A stretch of DNA of 64,000 nt from Fusobacterium varium (GTDB lineage Bacteria > Fusobacteriota > Fusobacteriia > Fusobacteriales > Fusobacteriaceae). The stretch lies in contig AP017968.1 of the NCBI GenBank assembly GCA_002356455.1, positions 2,046,001 to 2,110,000 on the forward strand, in the 5' to 3' direction. Made by a program: the position numbers and the translations under genes. Shown one piece after another: positions 53,290 through 62,804 of this stretch; position 1 is the stretch's first letter, and the number at the start of each line of letters is the position of its first letter. The notes below the pieces were generated by a model. The model worked only from the letters and a program-made list of their open reading frames with translations. It did no database searches and was not told the DNA's origin.

Positions 53290-54096
53290 TTATTCAAAGT
53301 CTATACCAGATTTCTTATATATGTTTATAAAATGCCCTAGTGGCCCTATTCCTTTTCCTATAGAAAAAGAGTTTTCAATTGCTAGAGTTATATACTCTTT
53401 TCCTAATCTTACACTTTCTTCAATAGAATTTTCTTTGGCCATAAGAGAAGCTATTGCTGATGAAAGAGTACATCCAGTTCCATGAGTATTTACTGTCTCA
53501 ATTTTCTTTCCAAAAAATTTTACTATTTCGCCATTTTCTAAAAGAAGTATATCAGTACAATTATCTTTTCTATGTCCTCCTTTTATAAGAACATTTTTTA
53601 CTCCAAAATTCTGTATTTTTCTAGCAGCTTTTATCATATCTTCTTCAGTTTTTATCTCCATATCAGCCAGTACTTCTGCCTCTGGTATGTTAGGAGTTAC
53701 CAAAGTTCCTATCCCTATAAATCTTTTCATATCTGCTAAAGCCTCTTTTTTTAACAATTTACAATTATTTTTTGACAGCATAACAGGATCAATAACTATA
53801 TTTTTTGCTTTATATTTCTCTAAAGAATTTGTAACAGTTTTTATTATTTCTGTACTCGAAAGCATTCCTATTTTTACACTATCAACTTCTATATCTTCAA
53901 ATATGGCTTTCAGCTGCTCTTTTATTATATCCTCTGATAATTCCTGTACTTTAGAAACTCCCTGCGTATTTTGAGCAGTTACAGCAGTTATTACACTCAT
54001 TCCATAAACTCCCATGGCACTCATGGTTTTTATATCTGCTTGTATTCCAGCTCCCCCACAACTGTCTGATCCTGCTATTGTTAATACTTTTTTCAT
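53290..54096 (-). CDS. thiD: ThiD, hydroxymethylpyrimidine / phosphomethylpyrimidine kinase
   Basis: Thiamine pyrimidine kinase of 268 aa. Ribokinase-fold signatures: 'TIAGSDSCGGAGIQADIKTM', 'VKIGMLSSTEII', 'IVIDPVMLSKNNCKLL' and the anion-hole/catalytic 'TVNTHGTGCTLSSAIA'. Thiamine biosynthesis or salvage. The usual companions (thiE, thiM, thiC) are not nearby and no TPP riboswitch is seen upstream, so salvage is likely. CGGAGGGG-type site before the ATG. Confidence 0.94.
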   Translation of the reverse strand: MKKVLTIAGSDSCGGAGIQADIKTMSAMGVYGMSVITAVTAQNTQGVSKVQELSEDIIKEQLKAIFEDIEVDSVKIGMLSSTEIIKTVTNSLEKYKAKNIVIDPVMLSKNNCKLLKKEALADMKRFIGIGTLVTPNIPEAEVLADMEIKTEEDMIKAARKIQNFGVKNVLIKGGHRKDNCTDILLLENGEIVKFFGKKIETVNTHGTGCTLSSAIASLMAKENSIEESVRLGKEYITLAIENSFSIGKGIGPLGHFINIYKKSGIDFE

Positions 54097-54200
54097 TTTT
54101 CCCCTCCAGAAAGCAATAAAAAATGGCCAGTACTACAGAATATTTTAAAGAAATTAAAATATAATTTATCTTTAAAATAACTTTAACTGACCACCTTCTT

Positions 54201-54452
54201 TTATTCGCCTATTTTTATCATATAATTTCCATTATAATGGATTTCATCTACAATTATTTCTTCATGTACAGGTCTTTTTTCATCAAAACTTCCATTTCTT
54301 CTAAAGAACTCATTAATATTTTTTACATCTTCTGGTGTTAAAAAAAATATCATAACACAGTTCATTATTTCAAAAAATCTATACCTGTCTTCTGGTACAG
54401 GCTGTTCTCTATCCCATACCTCACAGAATTTTGCAAAGTTCTCTGATGCCAT
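54201..54452 (-). CDS. Small conserved-looking protein of unknown function
   Basis: An 83-aa soluble acidic protein ('FCEVWDREQPVPEDRYRFFE', 'MIFFLTPEDVKNINEFFRR'). No known motif is recognised. It starts 8 nt after xth and has its own AGGAGG-type site, so it is probably cotranscribed with xth. AT-rich inverted arms TATTTTAAAGA / TCTTTAAAATA follow at about 54143-54181. Confidence 0.7.
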   Translation of the reverse strand: MASENFAKFCEVWDREQPVPEDRYRFFEIMNCVMIFFLTPEDVKNINEFFRRNGSFDEKRPVHEEIIVDEIHYNGNYMIKIGE

Positions 54453-54460
54453 TTTTCCTC

Positions 54461-55222
54461 CTAAAACTCTTTCTTTAATTTTAAAACCACTGGACAGTGA
54501 TCTGAGCCTAAAATTTCATTATGAATTTCTGCTCCTTCCATGATATCTTTTAGTCTTTCCGAAACTATGAAATAATCAATTCTCCATCCAGCATTATTTT
54601 TTCTGGCATTAAATCTATATGACCACCAAGAGTATGCTCCAGTCAGTTCAGGATAAAAATGCCTAAAGCTATCCACAAATCCACTTTCTAATAACTTAGT
54701 AAATTTTGCTCTTTCTTCATCAGAAAATCCAGCATTTTTTCTATTTGATTTTGGATTTTTTAAATCTATTTCCTTATGAGCTACATTCAAATCTCCACAT
54801 ATAATAACAGGTTTTAATTTATCTAATTTCATTACATAATCTTTAAATTCATCTTCCCAGTTCATCCTATAATCAAGTCTGGCTAATTCTTCTTGAGAAT
54901 TAGGAGTATAAACTGTTATCATATAAAAATCTTCATATTCAAGAGTTATTACTCTTCCTTCTTTATCATGTTCTTCTATTCCCAGACCATAAGATACTTC
55001 TATTGGTTTTTTCTTTGTGAATATAGCTGTTCCTGAATAACCTTTTTTTTCAGCATAGTTCCAATATTGGTGATATCCTTCCAAGTCTAGTTCTATTTGT
55101 CCTTCTTGTAATTTTGTTTCCTGAATACAAAAAATATCTGCATTTTCATTTTTAAAATAATCTAAAAAGCCCTTTTGGACGGCAGCTCTTAAACCATTTA
55201 CATTCCATGAAATTAATTTCAT
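54461..55222 (-). CDS. xth: Exodeoxyribonuclease III
   Basis: AP endonuclease/3'-exonuclease for base excision repair, 253 aa. Signatures in order: 'LISWNVNGLRAAVQKGFLDY', 'IFCIQETKLQEGQ' (metal-binding Glu), 'VIICGDLNVAHKEIDLKN' (catalytic Asp and Asn), 'WRIDYFIVS' and 'LGSDHCPVVLKL' (catalytic His). Full family length. First gene of a short unit with the 83-aa gene. Confidence 0.95.
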   Translation of the reverse strand: MKLISWNVNGLRAAVQKGFLDYFKNENADIFCIQETKLQEGQIELDLEGYHQYWNYAEKKGYSGTAIFTKKKPIEVSYGLGIEEHDKEGRVITLEYEDFYMITVYTPNSQEELARLDYRMNWEDEFKDYVMKLDKLKPVIICGDLNVAHKEIDLKNPKSNRKNAGFSDEERAKFTKLLESGFVDSFRHFYPELTGAYSWWSYRFNARKNNAGWRIDYFIVSERLKDIMEGAEIHNEILGSDHCPVVLKLKKEF

Positions 55223-55319
55223 ATTTATCTCCTTCCAAGTTTTTTACTCTATATAAATTATATCATAAACTCTGTTTATTTTTCAATTTATTAATTTAAA
55301 TCATTCTGATAATCCTCTA

Positions 55320-55348
55320 TTGACAAATGTGAAAGTATATTGTAATAA
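55320..55348 (+). promoter_or_regulatory. Promoter of the 215-aa unknown gene
   Basis: TTGACA (55320-55325), 17-bp spacer, TAATAA (55343-55348), about 38 bp before ATG 55386. Confidence 0.6.
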
Positions 55349-55385
55349 GTTATTGACTTTAATATCATATTCATGGAGGAAGTAC

Positions 55386-56033
55386 ATGACAAGTTTAAAA
55401 AATATTATTTATAATTTTAAACCAGTAGATGAAATTGATGAAGCAATTAAGGAATCTCTTCAAATCCTTTCAGATTTTTCTGATTTAAAAATAATGGCCT
55501 TAGAAAAAGAAATTGAAAAAAATTTAATTTCTGGAGTTTTTACTAATTCAAATTTCAAAGTTCCTGTTTCAAATGTTATTATAAAAAAATCTGAGCAGCT
55601 AACTAAAACATTAGAAAATGAAGATACTTTTATTGATAATATTCTTATTTCTTTAAAAGAAATATTTAAATTTAATAAAGATATGGCAGATATTTTAATC
55701 AATAAAATAACAGGTGAATTAATTCAAAATATTAAAGAAGATAATAAAGAAACTATATTTTCTTTGATTGTTCCAGAAGGATTTAATATTATTCGATATG
55801 ATTTGGCATTTTATAATAAGTCTTTAAATTCTAAAAAAATAAGAGAAAAAATTCAGAATAATTTTTCCTATATCGTTGTAAAATCCCTCATTAATACAAG
55901 AAAATTAATATTTAGTGATTTTTTTTCTTTATATCTAACTCTCCTTAAAGAATATTTTGGTGAAGATAATGAAAAAATTAAAAATAACTTAGCTGAAATA
56001 AGAGATATTTATTCCATTAGTTTATCAGAATAA
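55386..56033 (+). CDS. Protein of unknown function
   Basis: A 215-aa soluble, mostly helical protein, rich in Lys, Glu, Ile and Asn. ATG 55386 follows GGAGG by 7 nt; the open frame upstream overlaps the promoter and is not coding. No signal peptide, membrane segment or recognised motif. Single-gene unit between the divergent xth and dinB. Confidence 0.7.
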   Translation: MTSLKNIIYNFKPVDEIDEAIKESLQILSDFSDLKIMALEKEIEKNLISGVFTNSNFKVPVSNVIIKKSEQLTKTLENEDTFIDNILISLKEIFKFNKDMADILINKITGELIQNIKEDNKETIFSLIVPEGFNIIRYDLAFYNKSLNSKKIREKIQNNFSYIVVKSLINTRKLIFSDFFSLYLTLLKEYFGEDNEKIKNNLAEIRDIYSISLSE

Positions 56034-56074
56034 TTTTATAGTTTTTTATTATCTCTAAAAAAAGATAACTAAAT

Positions 56075-56103
56075 TTTACTATCTTTATGAAACATGATAT
56101 AAT
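56075..56103 (+). promoter_or_regulatory. Promoter of dinB
   Basis: TTTACT (56075-56080), 17-bp spacer, TATAAT (56098-56103), 30 bp before the start. I do not see a LexA-type box. Confidence 0.6.
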
Positions 56104-56133
56104 AAAGTAAAATACACTTTTAAGAGGTTATAT

Positions 56134-57186
56134 ATGAAAAAAGATAGAACTATTCTTCATTATGATATGGACTCGTATTATGCTTCAATTGAAATAAGAG
56201 ATAATCCTAAACTACTTAATAAACCTTTAGTTGTTGGAGGAAGTATAGTAACCACTGCCAGTTATGAAGCTAGAAAATTTGGCATCCATTCTGCTATGAA
56301 AGTTTCTGATGCAAAAAAACTTTGCCCTTCTCTCTTGGTAGTCCCAGTAAATAAAGAAAAATATAGTGAAATATCAAAAAAAATACAAGGACTTGTTCTT
56401 CGCCTAACTCATAAAATAGAATTTATAGCTTTAGACGAGGGATATATAGATATATCTGATATCATAAACTTATATCCATCTAAGGAATTTTTTGCAAAAA
56501 AATTTAGAGAAAGAATAAAATATCATACTGGACTTACTTGTTCTGTTGGAATAGGTTTTAATAAACTCAGTGCAAAAATGGCCAGTAATATAAATAAACC
56601 TCATGGACAATATATATTCCTTTCACCATTAGATTTTACAAAATATATTTCAGATAAAAATATTGGAATAATTCCTGGTGTTGGAAGAAAACTTTCCTCT
56701 TTATTAGCAAAAGATTCAATATTAAAAGTAAAAGATATTTATCCATATTCCTTATCTTCGCTTTGTGCTTCATATGGAAAATCTCGTGGTGAGCTTTTAT
56801 ATTCTTTTTCCAGAGGGATAGATTATAGAGAAGTGGAATATAAAAAACCTACTCATTCCATTGGAAATGAAAATACTTTTAAATATCCCTTAAATACTGA
56901 TTTAGAAATTAAAAGAGAGTTTGATGATTTGTTTGAGCATTCATATAAACGTCTTATAAAAGATGATTTTATAAGTAAGACAATTATATTAAAAATCCGT
57001 TTTTCTTCCAATGAAACTATTACAAGATCAAAGACTCTAGAAATACCAACTGATTCATATGAAAAATTAAAAAAAGTTTCAGATGACCTTTTAGAAAATA
57101 TTAATCTAACAGACAGTATCAGGCTTTTAGGAATTTCTTTTGGAAATTTAACAAAAAAATCTGTCAGACAACTAGCTTTTTTCTAA
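56134..57186 (+). CDS. dinB: DNA polymerase IV (Y-family)
   Basis: Translesion polymerase of 350 aa. N-terminal 'ILHYDMDSYYASIEIRDNP' holds the first catalytic Asp (with Tyr where many have Phe), 'SYEARKFGIHSAMKVSDAKK' is the fingers signature, and 'FIALDEGYIDISDI' carries the second acidic pair, with EGY where most family members have EAY. Thumb and little-finger domains follow ('GIIPGVGRKLSSLLAK', then 'HSIGNENTFKYPL'). The C-terminus ends 'SVRQLAFF', resembling a beta-clamp-binding QLxLF motif. Probably cotranscribed with the 118-aa gene downstream (52 nt gap). Confidence 0.93.
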   Translation: MKKDRTILHYDMDSYYASIEIRDNPKLLNKPLVVGGSIVTTASYEARKFGIHSAMKVSDAKKLCPSLLVVPVNKEKYSEISKKIQGLVLRLTHKIEFIALDEGYIDISDIINLYPSKEFFAKKFRERIKYHTGLTCSVGIGFNKLSAKMASNINKPHGQYIFLSPLDFTKYISDKNIGIIPGVGRKLSSLLAKDSILKVKDIYPYSLSSLCASYGKSRGELLYSFSRGIDYREVEYKKPTHSIGNENTFKYPLNTDLEIKREFDDLFEHSYKRLIKDDFISKTIILKIRFSSNETITRSKTLEIPTDSYEKLKKVSDDLLENINLTDSIRLLGISFGNLTKKSVRQLAFF

Positions 57187-57238
57187 GAAAACAGGGTATA
57201 ATAGAAGAGATCAATAAAATTATTACAATGGAGGTCTC

Positions 57239-57595
57239 ATGGATATTAACTTTAAATTAGGTAGTACTACAGGAAAAGCTGGTATTTTAAGCATAGAGTG
57301 TCAAAAATTAAATATTCCTTATGTAGTTGTTGTCTTTAGAAATGTACTCAATTATCCCAATTCAGTCCAGATTTTTAAATTAAAATCTAAGCCTAAAGAT
57401 GAAGCTGCTGAAATTAAAGCTGTAGAAGAAATATGTAAAGTAGCTGACAAATATGCTATAACTTTAGTTATGAAGTTAGCAGTTAGAAATAGAAAACACC
57501 TCATAGAAACTTTTTCTAAATTTGGTTTCAAAACAAAAAAATCTTGGTTGGGAAATTGTCCTGAATTAATTAGAGAACATATTCCTTCAGAGTAA
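57239..57595 (+). CDS. Small protein of unknown function (GNAT-like C-terminus)
   Basis: A 118-aa soluble protein. The last 50 residues ('LVMKLAVRNRKHLIETFSKF', 'GFKTKKSWLGNCPELI') look like the end of a GNAT acetyltransferase or a phage-type protein, but the acetyl-CoA loop is not visible, so I do not assign activity. TGGAGG precedes the start. It lies 52 nt after dinB on the same strand. Confidence 0.65.
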   Translation: MDINFKLGSTTGKAGILSIECQKLNIPYVVVVFRNVLNYPNSVQIFKLKSKPKDEAAEIKAVEEICKVADKYAITLVMKLAVRNRKHLIETFSKFGFKTKKSWLGNCPELIREHIPSE

Positions 57596-57770
57596 TTTTT
57601 GATTTTATTGATAAAAAATTTTATTTATTTTACTTTTTATTATATGCTATAATTATTTTTTGTTCAAACCATTCTATAAATCTTTTCTTAATCTACACTA
57701 AGAAATAAAAGGTTGCATTTTGGGGCAATTTTTAGTTATAATTACTTAAACTTATTTGAGGTGATTAAAA

Positions 57771-58034
57771 ATGTTTAGAAGTCTTATAGTTTTTGCTTTG
57801 ACATTTTTACTTGTTATTTTTGGTTTAGAATATATAATGCCTCCTTTTGGAATGATAATGTATCTTAACCCAATAGAAATAGTTGGATCTATTGCCTATT
57901 CTATAGCTTATGTAACAGGAATGCATGTAAAGCTCTCAATATTTTTAGCTGTAGCTTCTATCTCTATTATTCCTTTAATTATGGTAATAATAGTTAATAG
58001 AATTTTCAAAAAAAAGAAAAAAAGAAGATTTTAA
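57771..58034 (+). CDS. Small membrane protein, two to three helices, unknown function
   Basis: An 87-aa protein with hydrophobic segments at about residues 3-24 and 55-77 (a third, weaker one between), ending in a basic tail RIFKKKKKRRF on the cytoplasmic side. GAGGTG precedes the start. It has its own terminator at 58046-58076. I do not recognise a family. Confidence 0.65.
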   Translation: MFRSLIVFALTFLLVIFGLEYIMPPFGMIMYLNPIEIVGSIAYSIAYVTGMHVKLSIFLAVASISIIPLIMVIIVNRIFKKKKKRRF

Positions 58035-58045
58035 TTGCTTTTTCC

Positions 58046-58076
58046 GCCTTTCATCATTGTGAAAGGCTATTTTTTT
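58046..58076 (+). terminator. Terminator of the 87-aa membrane protein gene
   Basis: GCCTTTCA / TGAAAGGC with a 6-nt loop, then a run of seven T. Confidence 0.88.
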
Positions 58077-58080
58077 ATAC

Positions 58081-58115
58081 AAAAAGAGCTGCTAGATTAT
58101 ATCTGAACAGCCCTT
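58081..58115 (-). terminator. Terminator of the ABC importer operon
   Basis: Minus strand AAGGGCTG / CAGCTCTT (one G-U pair) followed by TTTTT, 9 bp after the ATPase stop. Confidence 0.75.
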
Positions 58116-58123
58116 AAAACTTA

Positions 58124-59188
58124 TTATAATATATGTATTGAATCAATATCTAATGAAAAATCAAGTTCAGAATCTAAAGCATAAGTTTTTTTACCTTTTG
58201 GATTACTTACTGATATTTCTATCTTTAGATCTTCAAACATTACTTCATATTCATGATAAGCTCCCATAAACATGCTTTTTGTTACTCTACCTTTAAAATC
58301 ATCCTTAGATATAACAATACTTTCAGGTCTTGCTACTATTTTTATTTCATCTCCTATGCTGTGAGTCACTTTCTGTTGTACTTCATATCTGACTCCATAT
58401 ATATCTATTGTACATTTATTATCAGTTTTATATACCAATTTTCCTGTAAATATATTTGCCCTTCCAATAAAGTTAGCAACAAATTCATTTACAGGGTTTT
58501 GATATATTTCAATAGGTGAGCCTGCCTGCTGTATTCTTCCTTCTTTCATTATTATGACTTTATCTGCAAGTCCCATAGCTTCTGCTTGATCATGTGTTAC
58601 ATAAATTGAAGTTATTCCAACCTGCTGCTGAATTTTTCTAATTTCATCTCTCATATGTATTCTGAGTTTTGCATCAAGGTTAGATAAAGGTTCATCAAAT
58701 AGAAGAACTCCAGGTTCCATTACTAATGCTCTGGCAAGAGAAACTCTCTGCTGCTGCCCTCCAGACATTTGTGAAGGCACTCTTTCAGCAAAATCTTCCA
58801 TATTCATCATTTTTAATATTTTATGAACTCTTTCATCCACTTCAATTTTTGGTAATTTTTGAAGTTTTAATCCATATGCAATATTATCATATACATTCAT
58901 ATGTGGAAATAAAGCATAGTTTTGGAAAACCATTGCTGTATCTCTTTTATCTGGAGTGATTCTTTCTACATTTTCATCTCCAATATAAATATGCCCTTCA
59001 GTAGGAACTTCAAACCCTGCAAGCATTCTTAATATAGTTGTCTTTCCACATCCACTTGGACCTAAAAGACATACAAATTCTCCAGCCTTTATATCAAGAT
59101 TAAGATCTGCTACTGCATGAACTTTTCTATTATCTCCTGTTAAAAATATTTTATTTATATTTTCAAACTTTACTCTTTTAGCTCCCAT
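58124..59188 (-). CDS. ABC transporter ATP-binding protein (FbpC/PotA-like)
   Basis: A 354-aa importer ATPase with a C-terminal TOBE-type regulatory domain (about 240-354). Walker A 'LLGPSGCGKTTILRMLAG', signature 'MSGGQQQRVSLARALVMEPG', Walker B 'VLLFDEPLSNLDAKLRIHMR' and H-loop 'IYVTHDQAEAMGLADKV' are intact. It energises the two-domain permease 13 nt upstream. Members of this group import Fe3+, putrescine, phosphonates or hexose phosphates; the ATPase does not discriminate. Confidence 0.92.
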   Translation of the reverse strand: MGAKRVKFENINKIFLTGDNRKVHAVADLNLDIKAGEFVCLLGPSGCGKTTILRMLAGFEVPTEGHIYIGDENVERITPDKRDTAMVFQNYALFPHMNVYDNIAYGLKLQKLPKIEVDERVHKILKMMNMEDFAERVPSQMSGGQQQRVSLARALVMEPGVLLFDEPLSNLDAKLRIHMRDEIRKIQQQVGITSIYVTHDQAEAMGLADKVIIMKEGRIQQAGSPIEIYQNPVNEFVANFIGRANIFTGKLVYKTDNKCTIDIYGVRYEVQQKVTHSIGDEIKIVARPESIVISKDDFKGRVTKSMFMGAYHEYEVMFEDLKIEISVSNPKGKKTYALDSELDFSLDIDSIHIL

Positions 59189-59201
59189 AACTCTCTCCTC
59201 A

Positions 59202-60884
59202 CTATTCTGAAATACTATCTATTCCCATTTTTTTCAGTATGTATGTCATTATTCCTATTACGAAAAATACTATGATGATAAGTATAGTACAATAAGCTGA
59301 GGCTACTCCTATCTTACCAACATCTATCTGATTCATGATAGCAACTGTCAATAGATTATACTTAGCAGAAACTAAGAAGATAATCGTGCTTACTAAAGTC
59401 ATACTTCTAACAAAGGCATAAACTAATCCACTGAAAAAAGCAGGTTTTATCATTGGAAGTGTTACTGAAGTAAATACCTTTTTACTATTTGCTCCTAATA
59501 CAGTAGCAGCTTCTTCAATTGATGGATCTATCTGCTGAAGAGCAGCTATTCCTGATCTTATTCCTATTGGCATATTTCTCATTATAAATGCTATTATCAA
59601 AATAGTTGCTGTTCCTGTAAGAACCAGAGGTTTGGTATTATATGTTATAATATATCCTAATCCTACAATTGTTCCTGGTATAGCAATAGCCATCATAGTA
59701 ATAAATTCAATAAATCCTTTTCCTAAAAATTTTCTTCTTACTATAAGAAAAGCTATTATCATGGCTAATATACCTGTAATAGGTGTAGATATTATAGATA
59801 GAAATGTTGTATCCCATATCGGTTTCATTCCTAAAGCAAATACATATTTATAATGCTCTAAGGAAAAATCATATTTTACTCCCCAGAGTTTTACAAAAGA
59901 ACCTATAGGTATCATTATATACATAAGAAATACACAAAAAGTAAGAAATGCCATAATAATAAAAATTGGCATTGTTATATTTTTTTCACTGATTTTTTCT
60001 CTTTCTCTTGAAACTTTTCCTGTAACTGTAACATAAGATTTTTTACTGATATAGTATTTTTGAGTTATAAAAATAGATATAGACATAAGTATTAAAACAA
60101 CTGCAAGAGCTGTTGCACTTCCCATATCATAATTCCCTATTCCCTGAAGATATATTTGAACTGCTACTGTTGTAAAATTTCCTCCAATTACCATTGGATT
60201 TCCAAAATCAGCTATTGCCTGTATAAATATTACAAGAATAGCATTTGCTAATCCTGGCACCATTAAAGGAAATGTTATAGTTCTAAAAACATCCCATCTT
60301 GAAGCCCCTAAATCTCTTGAAGCCTCTTCTACAGAAGGATCTATTTTTTGCAGTAGTCCTACTAGCATCAAATATGCAACTGGAAAAAATGTTAATACCT
60401 GTACTAAAACCAGCCCATGAAATCCATATATTTCAGCATTTCTTATTCCTAATAAATTTCTAGTAATAAAACCTCTTCTCCCTAATAAAAGTATAGCTGA
60501 CAATGCTATAACAAATGGTGGAGATACTATTGGAAGTATAGCAATAGAATTAAAAAACTTTCTAAAAGGTATCTTTACATAAGTCATTCCATATGCAAAA
60601 AAGAATCCGATAGCTGTAGATATTAAAGAAGTTACTACTCCTAATTTTAAAGTATTCAATATTATAATAAAATTTTCCTGCATTGCTTTTATATTCTTAT
60701 AATGAATCAATGAAAATTCACCTTTATATGTAAAACTTTCTTTCAAAATATTATACATAGGAAAAAGAATAAACATTATAAGAATAACCAGAATAAAAAC
60801 TATTGTTGAAAATAATATTGGATCATTAAATACTTTCTTCATATTTTTTAATTCAGTATTAATTTTAAGCTGTAAATTCGACAT
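59202..60884 (-). CDS. ABC transporter permease, two fused domains (FbpB-like)
   Basis: A 560-aa inner-membrane protein with about 12 helices in two homologous halves. Each half has an EAA loop: 'EEASRDLGASRWDVFRTITF' in the first and 'EEAATVLGANSKKVFTSVTL' in the second, contacting the ATPase. The fused two-domain form is typical of FbpB/AfuB/PotBC-like systems. It lies between the binding-protein and ATPase genes, with gaps of 15 and 13 nt. Confidence 0.92.
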   Translation of the reverse strand: MSNLQLKINTELKNMKKVFNDPILFSTIVFILVILIMFILFPMYNILKESFTYKGEFSLIHYKNIKAMQENFIIILNTLKLGVVTSLISTAIGFFFAYGMTYVKIPFRKFFNSIAILPIVSPPFVIALSAILLLGRRGFITRNLLGIRNAEIYGFHGLVLVQVLTFFPVAYLMLVGLLQKIDPSVEEASRDLGASRWDVFRTITFPLMVPGLANAILVIFIQAIADFGNPMVIGGNFTTVAVQIYLQGIGNYDMGSATALAVVLILMSISIFITQKYYISKKSYVTVTGKVSREREKISEKNITMPIFIIMAFLTFCVFLMYIMIPIGSFVKLWGVKYDFSLEHYKYVFALGMKPIWDTTFLSIISTPITGILAMIIAFLIVRRKFLGKGFIEFITMMAIAIPGTIVGLGYIITYNTKPLVLTGTATILIIAFIMRNMPIGIRSGIAALQQIDPSIEEAATVLGANSKKVFTSVTLPMIKPAFFSGLVYAFVRSMTLVSTIIFLVSAKYNLLTVAIMNQIDVGKIGVASAYCTILIIIVFFVIGIMTYILKKMGIDSISE

Positions 60885-60899
60885 ATGATTCCACCTTTG

Positions 60900-61922
60900 T
60901 TATTTTGTAGGTGCTGTTGTTTTTGTTGCAGTACTGAATTTATCTAGTAAATCTTTTCTGTTTTTTCCAGCCCAGTCAAAATTATAATCTATTAGTTTTG
61001 TTCCAGCAATTTCTTTTACATCTTCTGGAGCATTTGCAGTTTGATTAGTCAAGAATTGGAAAGAGCCTACAGTTTGTCCTAATTCTTGTGCTTTTTTAGA
61101 TAGTGCCCAATCTACAAACTTTTTAGCTGATGCTTGGTCTGGTCCATTTTTAAGAATTGCAACTCCACCTATCTCAAAACCTGTTCCTTCTTCTGGAGCA
61201 GAAATTATAATATCCTCATAACCTTCTTTTCTATATTTTATAGCATCATGAAGGAATGTAATCCCTATAGCTGTTTCTCCTAATCCTACCATTCTTCCAG
61301 GTGCAGTACCTGACTTAGTATATTGTCTTACTTGCTCATTTAATTTCTGCATATAAGCCATTCCATCTTTTTCACCTTTCAATTGAACAATAGTTGCAAG
61401 CATTGTAAAAGCAGTCCCTGATGATCCTGGATGAGCAGTAACTATTTCTCCTTTATATTCAGGCTTTAAAAGGTCAGCCCAAGATTTAGGCATTTCAGCT
61501 CCTATTTCTTCCAGTACTTCTTTATTTCCTACAAATCCAAGATATCCTACATATATTCCTGTCCAGATTCCATTTGGATCTTTAAATTTATCAGGGATAT
61601 CTTTAGCTACAGGTGATATATATGGTTCAATAAGGTTTTCCTCATTAGCTGCAACAAAAGCATCTATTGGACCACCGAACCATACAGAAGCTGTCATATT
61701 ATCTTTTTCAGCTCTTATTCTAGCTAGTGTTTCCCCACTACTCATTCTTACAAATTCAGTTTTAATCCCTGTTTCCTTTTCAAATTCTTTTACTGCTGCT
61801 ATTGCGTGATCTTCCATTAATCCAGCATAAATAAGTAAATGTCCTGTTTCTTTTTCACCTGCTGCAAAAATCGTTGTTAAAGAGAGTAAAAAAGTAACTA
61901 CTATTGCTGATAATTTTTTCAT
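60900..61922 (-). CDS. ABC transporter periplasmic substrate-binding protein (FbpA/AfuA-like)
   Basis: A 340-aa periplasmic protein. The signal peptide (MKKLSAIVVTFLLSLTTIFA) has no lipobox. The mature part starts 'GHLLIYAGLMEDHAIAAVKE', typical of the Fe3+/organophosphate class, and has 'YVGYLGFVGNKEVLEEIG' and 'HPGSSGTAFTMLATIVQL'. The double-Tyr iron site of classical FbpA is not evident, and the family includes AfuA proteins that bind hexose phosphates, so iron is not assured. First gene of the operon. Confidence 0.9.
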   Translation of the reverse strand: MKKLSAIVVTFLLSLTTIFAAGEKETGHLLIYAGLMEDHAIAAVKEFEKETGIKTEFVRMSSGETLARIRAEKDNMTASVWFGGPIDAFVAANEENLIEPYISPVAKDIPDKFKDPNGIWTGIYVGYLGFVGNKEVLEEIGAEMPKSWADLLKPEYKGEIVTAHPGSSGTAFTMLATIVQLKGEKDGMAYMQKLNEQVRQYTKSGTAPGRMVGLGETAIGITFLHDAIKYRKEGYEDIIISAPEEGTGFEIGGVAILKNGPDQASAKKFVDWALSKKAQELGQTVGSFQFLTNQTANAPEDVKEIAGTKLIDYNFDWAGKNRKDLLDKFSTATKTTAPTK

Positions 61923-62078
61923 AAATTAAACCTCCTCAATGATTTTAGACTGTTTCCAGTTTATTTTTACTTAATTTTTTTCTGTTGAATAATAACAGAA
62001 ACAAATTAAAATTTATTTTGAATTGATTTTTTTATATTTTCAATTTATCTAGAAGTTTTCCTTTAAAATAATTTCTTT

Positions 62079-62804
62079 CTATTTTTCTTTTGCTCTCTCT
62101 ACTAATAATTTAAATATTCCTAAAAACTCACTATATCTATTTACAAGGTTTTCTGGATGCCATTGTATTCCCAATACAAATCTTTCATTCATATCTACAG
62201 TTTCAAATGCCTCTACAATTCCTTCACAAGAAAAAGCAGTTGCTTTCAGCCCTTTACCTAATTTTTTTACTGCTTGATGATGAAAAGAATTTACATATAT
62301 TTTTTCATCTCCAAAAATATCATGAAGAATACTTTCTTTTTTTATATTTACACTATGAAACAACTCATCTCTGTTAATATTAGATGGATGATGTCCCATA
62401 GCTGATTGCACCTGAGTATCTATATCCTGATAAAGAGTTCCATCAAAAGCTACATTTATTAATTGGTGCCCTCTGCATATTCCTAATACTGGTATTTTTC
62501 TTTTAACTGCTTCTTCTAATAGTTCAAATTCCATTATGTCTCTTTTAGTATCTATTCCAGGAATTTGAAGTCCAGGGTCCTCTCCATAAAATCTAGGAGC
62601 CACATCTGCCCCACCACTAAATATTATTCCATCTAAACGATAATCTTCTAAATATTCCTTTGCTATTCCTTCAGGAACTATTGGAATAAAAATTGGAAGC
62701 CCTCCTGCTGCAAGTATTGCTTCTGCATATCCATAATTTATAGAATTATATTCCCCTTTTTCCCTCATTTCTCTAAAAGTAGTTATTCCTATTATCGGTT
62801 TCAA
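62079..62804 (-). CDS. Gamma-glutamyl-gamma-aminobutyrate hydrolase family protein (peptidase C26)
   Basis: Class-I glutamine-amidotransferase-like hydrolase, 241 aa. The nucleophile elbow is 'VLGICRGHQLINVAFDG' and the His/Glu pair is in 'GIQWHPENL'; 'IFSGGADVAPRFYGEDP' also matches PuuD-type enzymes. It probably hydrolyses gamma-glutamyl amides such as gamma-Glu-GABA. Single gene; the start is preceded by GAGGAGG-like sequence. Confidence 0.9.
   Translation of the reverse strand: MKPIIGITTFREMREKGEYNSINYGYAEAILAAGGLPIFIPIVPEGIAKEYLEDYRLDGIIFSGGADVAPRFYGEDPGLQIPGIDTKRDIMEFELLEEAVKRKIPVLGICRGHQLINVAFDGTLYQDIDTQVQSAMGHHPSNINRDELFHSVNIKKESILHDIFGDEKIYVNSFHHQAVKKLGKGLKATAFSCEGIVEAFETVDMNERFVLGIQWHPENLVNRYSEFLGIFKLLVERAKEK

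Noticed and set aside
54097-54200. TPP riboswitch in front of thiD
   Set aside because: The region is short and AT-rich and lacks the CTGAGA and conserved pyrophosphate-binding elements of the THI box.
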